Source: Butyrivibrio sp. INlla21 (lineage in GTDB: Bacteria; Bacillota; Clostridia; Lachnospirales; Lachnospiraceae). Taken from it: a stretch of DNA of 64,000 nt. Under the pieces are notes generated by a model. The model did not search any database, was not told where the DNA came from, and worked only from the letters and a program-made list of their open reading frames with translations. The stretch lies in contig NZ_FPCC01000002.1 in the NCBI RefSeq assembly GCF_900116875.1, positions 124,001-188,000 of the forward strand. Reading direction: 5' to 3'. This document shows positions 38,384-46,182 of this stretch, one piece after another; positions within the stretch are counted from its first letter, which is position 1; the number at the start of each line of letters is the position of its first letter. A program made the translations under genes and the position numbers.

Positions 38384-39766
38384 ATGGAACATATTTTTCC
38401 AAGAGTACTTATATGTGCACCCGGAAGCGGCAGCGGTAAGACTGTTATTACCTGTGCGCTCCTTCGTATTTTGATAAAGAAAGGTCTTTTACCCGCATCG
38501 TTTAAGTGTGGACCCGATTATATCGATCCGCTCTTTCATCAGAAGGTGCTGGGTATCCCTTCCAGAAATCTGGACTTTTTCCTTGCCGGTAAGAGCGGAG
38601 TTATGCGCTCACTCAAAAGAGGCATAAAAGACAGAAATATAGGCATCATTGAGGGCGTTATGGGCTTCTACGACGGCCTTGGTGCTTCGTCCATAGAGGG
38701 CTCAAGCTATGATATCAGTAGGATCACGGGAACACCCGCGATTCTTGTTGTCAACGCCAAGGGCATGAGCAGATCTATAGCAGCCGTTGTTAAGGGCTTT
38801 TGCGAGTATATGGACTATGATCACAACCAGATCAAGGCTATCCTTCTCAACAACATTTCTCCGTCCATAGCTCCCGATATCATCAAGCTTGTTGAGGAAG
38901 AGGTACATATTCCCGTTATCGGATATCTTCCCAAGATAAAAGAAGCTGACATTATGAGCAGACACCTGGGACTTGTGCTTCCCGATGAGGTTCCCGAGCT
39001 TGTAAGTAAGATAGATGTTGTCGCAGATAAACTCGAGGAGAATCTTAATTTTGAAAAATTCCTTGAGATCGCTGCGGAGGCAGATACTATCCCCGACGTT
39101 GAGGAGAGCTTTGCTCCCACATACAAAAAGAAAAGAGCTCTTTTTAATCCTCACATTGCGATCGCGATGGATGAGGCATTTTGCTTTTACTATGAAGATA
39201 ACCTTGATATGCTAAGGGACATGGGCGCTAAGATATCATTCTTTTCACCGCTTCATGACAAGCAGCTTCCAAAGGCGCAGGGCTATATCATAGGCGGCGG
39301 TTATCCCGAACTGTATGCCAAAGAGCTTTCTGAGAACACCGACATGATCAACAGCTTAAGGGGAGCTTATCTTAGAAAAGTTCCGATCTTTGCTGAGTGC
39401 GGCGGATTCATGTATCTTCAGGAAAACATGAAGGACAAGGATGACAACGAATATCCTATGGTCGGCGTGATCCCCGGTGAATCGTATATGACGGATAAGC
39501 TGTCGCATTTTGGATACGTTACGGTGACGGCTGCAAGGAACAACGACTACTTAAGACCGTTTGAATCAGTGAGCGGACATGAGTTCCACTACTATGATAC
39601 ATCCGACAACGGAGATGCGTGCATAGTATCCAAGGGTACAAGAAACCGCTACTGGAAGGGAATACATTCCAACAACAATCTGTTTGCGGGATTCCCTCAC
39701 CTTTATTATCCTTCATGTCCCGAACTCATCGAGCGATTCATGGAGAAGGCAGTCGGCGGCCTTTGA
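38384..39766 (+). CDS. cbiA: Cobyrinate a,c-diamide synthase
   Basis: CbiA amidates the a and c side chains of cobyrinate with glutamine and ATP. The 460-residue protein has an N-terminal ATPase domain with P-loop APGSGSGKT, the FKCGPDYIDP motif and GVMGFYDG, and a C-terminal class I amidotransferase domain with GGGYPEL and the nucleophile Cys in FAECGGFMYL. I chose ATG 38384 over TTG 38354 because the promoter at 38313-38341 would put the TTG only six bases after the transcript start. It lies 13 kb from the main cbi operon and without a riboswitch. Confidence 0.93.
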   Translation: MEHIFPRVLICAPGSGSGKTVITCALLRILIKKGLLPASFKCGPDYIDPLFHQKVLGIPSRNLDFFLAGKSGVMRSLKRGIKDRNIGIIEGVMGFYDGLGASSIEGSSYDISRITGTPAILVVNAKGMSRSIAAVVKGFCEYMDYDHNQIKAILLNNISPSIAPDIIKLVEEEVHIPVIGYLPKIKEADIMSRHLGLVLPDEVPELVSKIDVVADKLEENLNFEKFLEIAAEADTIPDVEESFAPTYKKKRALFNPHIAIAMDEAFCFYYEDNLDMLRDMGAKISFFSPLHDKQLPKAQGYIIGGGYPELYAKELSENTDMINSLRGAYLRKVPIFAECGGFMYLQENMKDKDDNEYPMVGVIPGESYMTDKLSHFGYVTVTAARNNDYLRPFESVSGHEFHYYDTSDNGDACIVSKGTRNRYWKGIHSNNNLFAGFPHLYYPSCPELIERFMEKAVGGL

Positions 39767-39812
39767 TAAGCGCCGGAGAGATTTGACCATAATGGGAAAT
39801 GGGAGGACTTTG

Positions 39813-40010
39813 ATGAATATCCATCTTTGCAAGGGAGATGAGACCCTTGAGCAGGCGCTTGAATATATCAATGAGCACGACAAGGAAGGCAGAAAGTACA
39901 CTTTCGATAAGGAAAAGGATCGCTGCTATATAGGCGATGAAGTTTTCGCTACAGCCCCTTGTATCATCAATTACAAGAATAATTATTGGGCGCTTCATTA
40001 TATTGAATAA
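39813..40010 (+). CDS. Small cytosolic protein of unknown function
   Basis: The 65-residue protein (MNIHLCKGDETLEQALEYIN) has GGGAGGAC just before ATG 39813, which fixes the start; the open frame extends upstream into cbiA without support. It contains CYIGDEVFATAPCIINYKN and no membrane or export signal. It may be translated from the cbiA transcript (gap 46 bases). I do not recognise it. Confidence 0.6.
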   Translation: MNIHLCKGDETLEQALEYINEHDKEGRKYTFDKEKDRCYIGDEVFATAPCIINYKNNYWALHYIE

Positions 40011-40082
40011 AGTTTATACATATACTCAATTATGGTAAAATAGTAGTGCAACACAGTGACCTGTCATTACGAGGTGATTGTC

Positions 40083-43000
40083 ATGAAACGCAGGCTGTTT
40101 TCCGGTTTTTCCAAAAAGGACCTGATCAATATTGTATTGGTATTTTTTTGTTCTCTTTTTACTATAATGTATAGCCGGAATGTTCACAATCTTAGCAGCG
40201 TATCCGGCGTTTTTCCTTTTTTTACTTATATCTTTAAATATGTTCCCGTTACGGTCGTGACCGCGCTTTGCGGAATCGCGCCCGGAATGTGGACGGTTCT
40301 TATTGTTTTTATCTATAGATGTTTTTTATCCAGTGGATTCTCATATCTTACATTTATATATCTTGTTATGGCTTGTGCTGTGCAGATCCTTACTATGAAA
40401 GGTTTTTTTAAGACACGGTTCAAGACGCTGATGGCTGCAATTATCTTGCAGTTTATCGCAGGAGATTTCTGGGGAATAATACTTGTATTATTGGGAGGAA
40501 GATCCGCGGCAAATATTAATTTCGTAAACTTTTGGAAGTTCTTTTTCTCGGAAGCGCCGGGATGTCTTTTGTGCTGCTTCTTTGTTTTTTTTCTTTTTAA
40601 CAGATTTCCCGACAATCATAAAATGCTTCTCGGAAACGGCATCTATTATGTCGACAAAGAGCTTCTGAATGAAGATGAGAGATACATTGTTGAGGGTAAA
40701 TCCAGGATAGGAAAAGTAGTTACGCTCATAATCGTATTCGAGGCGCTTGTCCTTGGAGTGTCCGCGGAGATCTCGGCCAATACACTAATTCCTACACTTG
40801 GTGTGGTTGCGGAGATGGAAGAGAGCGGTGATAACACGCATGAAAAATATAAAGACCTAAGAATTGCACATAACGCAGAAATGCTTGAAGGAATCGTAAG
40901 CAATACACTTACATCGGAGAATGCGCAGCTTAGTTCTGTCTCATATGCAAGGGCATATAACAACTCACAGTATGGGGTAAAACTGGCGATGCTTATTTCC
41001 ATCATAATCACTCCGCTTGCGGTATTCGTAAACGGCTTTGCTCAGAGAAGGATCGCCGAGCCTATAAGAAGCTTGTCCAAGGCGGTAACCGATATCTACA
41101 ATTCTTCGGAACTTGATCTTGAGAAAAAAGTTGATGATATTCATAAGCTTCCGATAAAAACCAAGGATGAGATCGAGGAGCTTTATCATGCTGTGGATCT
41201 TACGCTTTACAGACTTATGGAATATATAGAGCTTGTGAAATCAAGACAGATCATAGAAGATCAGCTGCAGACCGAGAAACTTGAAAATGAGGCCAAGACG
41301 AGATTCCTTTCAAATATCTCTCACGAGATAAGAACACCCATCAATGCCATGCTTGGGTTTGATGAGATGATAGTAAGAGAAGCACAGGATAAAGAGATCC
41401 TGGAATATGCGCTTGATATAAAGAATTCGGGAAAAACTCTTTTGGCACTTATAAATGAGATCCTTGATTTCTCCAAGATAGAAGCAGGTAAAATGGAGAT
41501 AATTCCCGTTGAGTACGAAGTCGGATCTTTAATAAATGACGTTGCAAATATGACGCAGCTGAGAGCCAAGGATAAGGGCCTTGAATTTGTGCTCAGGGTT
41601 CAGGAAGATATTCCGCATATTCTTTTTGGCGATGAGATACGAATAAAGCAGTGCATAATGAATATGATGACCAATGCTATCAAGTATACCGACAGAGGAA
41701 AGGTAATGCTTGATATAGGATGCGAAGAATATGTGCCGGAGTATCCCGACGATAATTTTGACGAAAACATAATTTTGAAAATCAAAGTAAGCGACACCGG
41801 AATGGGCATCAAAGATGAGGATATGGCAAAGCTCACGGATGCTTTTGAAAGACTTGATGAAAAGAAAAATCGAACGATCGAAGGTACCGGTCTTGGAATA
41901 AACATAGTATGCAGTCTTCTTGATCTGATGGGAGCCAAGCTTGAAGCAAAGAGCACATACGGTGTGGGCTCTGAATTTTGGTTTGACTTAAAACAGGTTG
42001 TTGTAGACAGAGAGCCTATAGGACAGTTCACGCAAGTCTTTAAAGATTCCGCGATAAGCGCGCTTAGTTATCAGGAAAGCTTCCATGCACCCGGAGCAAG
42101 TATTCTTGTGGTGGATGATATGAAGACCAATCTGACGGTTATGGAAGGTCTTTTAAAGAAGACAATGATGAAGATTGACACTGCTCTCAGTGCAAGGAAA
42201 GCGTTTGAACTTGTGACTATGAATAAATACGATGTGATTTTCCTTGATCACAGAATGCCTGATATAGACGGAATTCAGGCGCTTCATGAGATGGAGAAGA
42301 TGGTGGACAATCTGAATAAGGGAGTGCCGGTCATCGCGCTTACCGCAAATGCCATCTCCGGATCGAGAGAGATGTATCTTAAAGAAGGTTTTGTGAATTA
42401 TCTTTCGAAGCCTGTAAACCCGGCTAAGCTTGAGGAAATGATCCTTAGTTATTTGCCGGAGTACAAAGTGACCAAGCCGGGGGATGAGGGATTTGATACT
42501 GAATCGGAAAAGCCGGATAAAGCGGAAAAAGAAGCTATGGCGGAGCTTTTGAAGGCAAGAGGTGTCGATATAAATGCTGCTATAGCTCGCTGTGGTTCTC
42601 CTACGGTTGCCTGCGACGTTATGAAGGATTTCAGGCTCACTATAAAAGAGAGGGCCGATTTGATCGAAAAGAGTGCTAAGGAAGGAGATATAAAGAACTT
42701 CACTGTATACGTGCACGGACTCAAGAGTTCGGCCAAGGCGATCGGAGCTTTTTCACTTTCCGAGAAGGCAGAGTTTTTGGAAAAATGCGGATTGGAACAA
42801 GATGTTGAAAAGATAAACGACAAGTACGGTGAGCTTGTCGAAGAGTACAGAAGTTATTATTCCAAGCTTTCGTTTGGGGAAGACGATGATGAGAAAGCTT
42901 CGAATAAACCGCTTATAGACGAGGAAGAGCTCGAGGGGGCATTTTTATCAATAAGAGAATTTGTATCGGGATCTTATTTTGACAGTGCGGATGACATTAT

Positions 43001-43109
43001 GAGCATGCTTGAGGAATACAGTATTCCGGATGATAAAAAAGAAAAATACGATGAAGTAAAGAGACTTTTGTCCGCAGTTGATAAGGACGGATTGCTGAAA
43101 TTATTGTAA
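40083..43109 (+). CDS. Membrane hybrid sensor histidine kinase with receiver and HPt domains
   Basis: The 1008-residue protein has an N-terminal block of about six membrane helices (20-180), a further helix near 205-225, an extracytoplasmic segment, a helix near 300, and a HAMP-like linker. The HisKA domain carries ISHEIRTP (His414). The HATPase domain shows the N box MMTNAIKYT and G box DTGMGIKD, GTGLGINI. The receiver domain has phospho-acceptor Asp722 (FLDHRMPD), and the C-terminal HPt domain carries His878 (VHGLKSSAKA). It is thus a complete four-step phosphorelay within one chain. GAGGTGA before ATG 40083 fixes the start. The regulator at 43137 is its likely partner. Confidence 0.92.
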   Translation: MKRRLFSGFSKKDLINIVLVFFCSLFTIMYSRNVHNLSSVSGVFPFFTYIFKYVPVTVVTALCGIAPGMWTVLIVFIYRCFLSSGFSYLTFIYLVMACAVQILTMKGFFKTRFKTLMAAIILQFIAGDFWGIILVLLGGRSAANINFVNFWKFFFSEAPGCLLCCFFVFFLFNRFPDNHKMLLGNGIYYVDKELLNEDERYIVEGKSRIGKVVTLIIVFEALVLGVSAEISANTLIPTLGVVAEMEESGDNTHEKYKDLRIAHNAEMLEGIVSNTLTSENAQLSSVSYARAYNNSQYGVKLAMLISIIITPLAVFVNGFAQRRIAEPIRSLSKAVTDIYNSSELDLEKKVDDIHKLPIKTKDEIEELYHAVDLTLYRLMEYIELVKSRQIIEDQLQTEKLENEAKTRFLSNISHEIRTPINAMLGFDEMIVREAQDKEILEYALDIKNSGKTLLALINEILDFSKIEAGKMEIIPVEYEVGSLINDVANMTQLRAKDKGLEFVLRVQEDIPHILFGDEIRIKQCIMNMMTNAIKYTDRGKVMLDIGCEEYVPEYPDDNFDENIILKIKVSDTGMGIKDEDMAKLTDAFERLDEKKNRTIEGTGLGINIVCSLLDLMGAKLEAKSTYGVGSEFWFDLKQVVVDREPIGQFTQVFKDSAISALSYQESFHAPGASILVVDDMKTNLTVMEGLLKKTMMKIDTALSARKAFELVTMNKYDVIFLDHRMPDIDGIQALHEMEKMVDNLNKGVPVIALTANAISGSREMYLKEGFVNYLSKPVNPAKLEEMILSYLPEYKVTKPGDEGFDTESEKPDKAEKEAMAELLKARGVDINAAIARCGSPTVACDVMKDFRLTIKERADLIEKSAKEGDIKNFTVYVHGLKSSAKAIGAFSLSEKAEFLEKCGLEQDVEKINDKYGELVEEYRSYYSKLSFGEDDDEKASNKPLIDEEELEGAFLSIREFVSGSYFDSADDIMSMLEEYSIPDDKKEKYDEVKRLLSAVDKDGLLKLL

Positions 43110-43136
43110 AACCGATGCAGAGGAGATGGGAATAGG

Positions 43137-43898
43137 ATGGAAAAAAGCGTACTTTTGATTGGGCTTGATAAAAGCTTTATGGTAAACGCTATACAGAAGG
43201 GCCTCGAAAAAGAAGGTTACGAGGTTACACGTGTCAGGCCAAGCGTGCAGGGAGTAGTTGAGGTACAGCACAGGCCGGAGTTTTATATTTTGTATATGGG
43301 CGAACTTACGCGGGGACATGTGGATCTTTATGAATATCTTAATGAGGCTATTGATAATGAGAACTTTATGCTGTATCTTATAGGGAAGCAGGAAGAAGTT
43401 GAGCTTGCATTGGAATTCATAGAGGAATCCAAGGTTCGTGAAATATACATAAGACCGCTCGATGTTAAGCTTCTTGCAAGTGATCTCGATATGATCGTTG
43501 ATTACAGCGAAGTCGATGACAGGCTCAAAAAGAAGATTCTTATAGTGGACGATGACGGAACGATGCTTCGCATGATGAAGACATGGCTTTCCGTTAAATA
43601 TCGTGTATATATGGCAAGTTCCGGTGAGATGGCTCTTTCTTTTCTTGCGGAGAATACCGTTGATCTGATCTTGCTCGATTATGAGATGCCGGTACTTGAC
43701 GGACCCGCTGTAATGCAGAAGATACGCGACGATGAAATTTTGAGTGAGATTCCGATCATATTTCTGACGGCCAAGGATGACAAGGAAAGTGTCATGAAAG
43801 TCCTTAAATTCAAGCCGGATAAATATCTTTTAAAATCAATGCCTAAAGAAAAACTCATCGCGGCAATAGATGAATTTTTCGAAGGCAGAGTAGAATAA
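43137..43898 (+). CDS. Double-receiver response regulator without output domain
   Basis: The 253-residue protein has an N-terminal receiver-like domain (1-125) that has lost the acidic pocket and phospho-acceptor (YILYMGELTRGH where an Asp is expected). It is followed by a canonical receiver (about 130-253) with IVDDDG, Asp181 in LLDYEMPVLDG, FLTAKDD and the final Lys region KYLLKS. There is no DNA-binding or enzymatic domain, so it works by protein contact or as a phosphate sink. It follows the hybrid kinase by 27 bases, with GGAGATGGG before the ATG. Confidence 0.88.
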   Translation: MEKSVLLIGLDKSFMVNAIQKGLEKEGYEVTRVRPSVQGVVEVQHRPEFYILYMGELTRGHVDLYEYLNEAIDNENFMLYLIGKQEEVELALEFIEESKVREIYIRPLDVKLLASDLDMIVDYSEVDDRLKKKILIVDDDGTMLRMMKTWLSVKYRVYMASSGEMALSFLAENTVDLILLDYEMPVLDGPAVMQKIRDDEILSEIPIIFLTAKDDKESVMKVLKFKPDKYLLKSMPKEKLIAAIDEFFEGRVE

Positions 43899-43926
43899 AA
43901 ACTCAAATTAAGGAAGGTACAATTTA

Positions 43927-44850
43927 ATGATCTCTAAGCTTATTGACAGAATAGAAAGTACGGGAGCACCTATCGTTGTGGGACTCGATCCCAAGCTCGG
44001 TTTTATTCCCGACGATCTTAAGAAAAAGTGCTTCGCGGAAAAGGGCGAGAACTTGGAAGGAGCGGCAGAAGCCTTTTGGCAGTTCAATAAGGAGATCATT
44101 GATAATATCTATGACGTAGTACCTGCCGTAAAACCTCAGATCGCAATGTATGAGGAACTCGGCATTCCCGGACTTATCACATTTAAAAAGACAGTTGAAT
44201 ATTGTAAGGAAAAAGGACTTATCGTTATCGGAGATATCAAGAGAGGCGATATAGGTTCAACTTCTGAGTCTTATGCCGTTGGACATCTCGGAAGCGTGAC
44301 AATCGAGGGCAATACCTTCAAAGGCTTTGATGAAGATTTTGCTACGGTTAATCCCTACCTTGGTTCCGACGGAGTTAAGCCTTTCATCAATGTGTGCAAC
44401 AAGGAAGATAAGGGTATCTTTGTTCTTGTAAAGACATCCAATCCTTCAAGCGGAGAATTCCAGGACAGACTTATCGACGGAAGACCTCTCTATGAGCTTG
44501 TGGGTGAGCAGGTTGAGAAGTGGGGACTTGAGTCCATGGACGGTTCCTACAGCAATGTCGGCGCCGTAGTAGGTGCCACATATCCCGAGATGGGTAAGAT
44601 TTTAAGAGACATCATGCCTCACGCATACATCCTTGTTCCCGGATACGGAGCACAGGGCGGAAAAGGAAAAGATCTTATTAATTTCTTTAATAAAGACGGA
44701 CTTGGTGCGATCGTTAATTCTTCAAGAGGCATAATCGCTGCATGGAAGAGCGAAGAATATGCGCAGTATGACGGCAATGTGGGTGCTGCTGCAAGAGCTG
44801 CGGTTAAAGTAATGAAAGAAGATATCGAGGGAGCACTTTTGGCAAGATAA
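43927..44850 (+). CDS. pyrF: Orotidine 5'-phosphate decarboxylase, type 2
   Basis: PyrF makes UMP from OMP in the last step of pyrimidine synthesis. The 307-residue length and the DIKRGDIGST active-site motif fit the longer subfamily 2, with VGLDPKLGFIP at the N-terminus, NPYLGSDGVKPF and LVPGYGAQGG in the phosphate-binding part. AAGGAAGG precedes the ATG. It starts 29 bases after the response regulator and has no obvious promoter of its own. The pyrE gene follows with its own promoter. Confidence 0.95.
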   Translation: MISKLIDRIESTGAPIVVGLDPKLGFIPDDLKKKCFAEKGENLEGAAEAFWQFNKEIIDNIYDVVPAVKPQIAMYEELGIPGLITFKKTVEYCKEKGLIVIGDIKRGDIGSTSESYAVGHLGSVTIEGNTFKGFDEDFATVNPYLGSDGVKPFINVCNKEDKGIFVLVKTSNPSSGEFQDRLIDGRPLYELVGEQVEKWGLESMDGSYSNVGAVVGATYPEMGKILRDIMPHAYILVPGYGAQGGKGKDLINFFNKDGLGAIVNSSRGIIAAWKSEEYAQYDGNVGAAARAAVKVMKEDIEGALLAR

Positions 44851-44879
44851 TTGTGTATATACCTTCAAGGTGCTATAAT
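44851..44879 (+). promoter_or_regulatory. Promoter of pyrE
   Basis: TTGTGT (44851-44856) and TATAAT (44874-44879) are 17 bases apart, and TGC before the -10 gives an extended -10 box. Confidence 0.65.
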
Positions 44880-44928
44880 ATGCGCGGGTTATTTTTTATA
44901 ACATTAAAGAAAAAAGGAGCTGAGGGAG

Positions 44929-45612
44929 ATGGAAAGATACAAGGAAGAATTTATTGAATTTATGGTGGACAGTAATGTCCTTAAGTTTGGAGAGTTCACT
45001 CTTAAGAGCGGACGTAAATCTCCCTTTTTTATGAATGCCGGAGCTTATGTTACCGGTGCTCAGCTTAAGAAACTCGGTAATTATTATGCGAGAGCGATTC
45101 ATGATACATTCGGTCTTGAATTCGATGTCCTTTTCGGACCTGCCTACAAGGGAATTCCCCTTGCGGTTGCTACCAGCATGGCAATAAGTGAATTATACGG
45201 AAGAGAGATCAGATATTGTTCCAACAGAAAAGAGATCAAGGATCACGGCGACAAGGGAATCCTCCTTGGAACCAAGCTTCGTGACGGCGACAGAGTTCTG
45301 ATCATCGAGGACGTTACAACATCAGGTAAGTCCATCGAAGAGACAGTGCCGATCATTCAGGAGCAGGCTGATTGCGATATCGTGGGGCTTATGGTTTCTC
45401 TCAACAGACAGGAGAAGGGCCAGGATTCAGATATGAGCGCGCTTGATGAGATCAAAGAAAGATATGGCTTCAGTGCACATTCTATCGTGACTATGGAAGA
45501 CGTTGTTTCATATCTTTACAACAAGCCTATCGAGGGCGAAGTTATCCTTACCAAGGATATCAAGAAGTCTATCGACGAGTACTATGCAGAGTACGGCGCC
45601 AAGAAGGATTGA
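44929..45612 (+). CDS. pyrE: Orotate phosphoribosyltransferase
   Basis: PyrE joins orotate and PRPP to form OMP, the substrate of PyrF encoded next to it. The 227-residue protein has the PRPP motif VLIIEDVTTSGKS (about residues 123-135), FTLKSGRKSPFFMNAG at the substrate loop, and FGPAYKGIPLA. AAAGGAG precedes the ATG. The pairing with pyrF is the normal clostridial order. Confidence 0.95.
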   Translation: MERYKEEFIEFMVDSNVLKFGEFTLKSGRKSPFFMNAGAYVTGAQLKKLGNYYARAIHDTFGLEFDVLFGPAYKGIPLAVATSMAISELYGREIRYCSNRKEIKDHGDKGILLGTKLRDGDRVLIIEDVTTSGKSIEETVPIIQEQADCDIVGLMVSLNRQEKGQDSDMSALDEIKERYGFSAHSIVTMEDVVSYLYNKPIEGEVILTKDIKKSIDEYYAEYGAKKD

Positions 45613-45645
45613 TATAAGATTCTTATTGATGAGGAGGTAATTTCA

Positions 45646-45798
45646 ATGGATGAGCATACATATAAAGTACTCGGAACCACAGGAGCTTTGAATATTGCAT
45701 TTGGGGTTATTTCCATTGTTGCGGGGATTGCTGCGGGAGTACTATTGATTATAAGCGGAGCCAAGCTTCTTGGAAGCCGCAAAAAGATTATTATCTGA
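45646..45798 (+). CDS. 50-residue single-pass or hairpin membrane protein
   Basis: This small gene encodes MDEHTYKVLGTTGALNIAFG followed by a strongly hydrophobic stretch (VISIVAGIAAGVLLIISGA) and a basic end (SRKKIII). A strong ribosome site, GAGGAGGTAATTTCA, precedes ATG 45646. The stop lies one base before the ATG of the next membrane protein gene, which suggests coupled translation and a shared role. Function unknown. Confidence 0.7.
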   Translation: MDEHTYKVLGTTGALNIAFGVISIVAGIAAGVLLIISGAKLLGSRKKIII

Positions 45799-45799
45799 T

Positions 45800-46174
45800 A
45801 TGAAGATTACAGGATTTAATTATAAGAAGTTTATCAAAAAAAATATAAAAAAGCTTGATCCCATTAGGGAAAGATATATGTTTACGGACAACAGACACCC
45901 CGAAAAGGGCATAATGTCTGCTGTGCTTGGTGTACTGTCAGTGATCACACTATCACTGGCTGTACTTTTTTCATACAAAAACGGAGGACAGGCTCTTGTT
46001 CAATACGCCGCAGCGGCTTTTGTTGCGGCGATATTTTCATGTATAGGGTTAGTTCTGGGTATCATGTCCAGATTCGAAAAGGACATCTTTAAACTTTTCC
46101 CGAACATCGGAATAATCCTTAATCTTTTGTCTTTTTCGTTTGTAGTATTTTTACTTGTTTTAGGATTGGGGTAA
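45800..46174 (+). CDS. Small integral membrane protein of unknown function
   Basis: Counted from ATG 45800, the protein has 124 residues: a basic N-terminal region (KKFIKKNIKKLDPIRERYMF) and three hydrophobic segments (about 40-57, 66-88, 100-123). The frame is open to a TTG at 45770, but that would overlap the previous gene; coupling at TGA-T-ATG favours 45800. It precedes an M29 aminopeptidase gene by 8 bases. I do not know its function. Confidence 0.65.
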   Translation: MKITGFNYKKFIKKNIKKLDPIRERYMFTDNRHPEKGIMSAVLGVLSVITLSLAVLFSYKNGGQALVQYAAAAFVAAIFSCIGLVLGIMSRFEKDIFKLFPNIGIILNLLSFSFVVFLLVLGLG

Positions 46175-46182
46175 TCTGATTT

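Noticed and set aside
42153-42716. 187-codon minus-strand ORF inside the hybrid kinase gene
   Set aside because: Opposite the receiver and HPt domains, no ribosome site and no coherent features.
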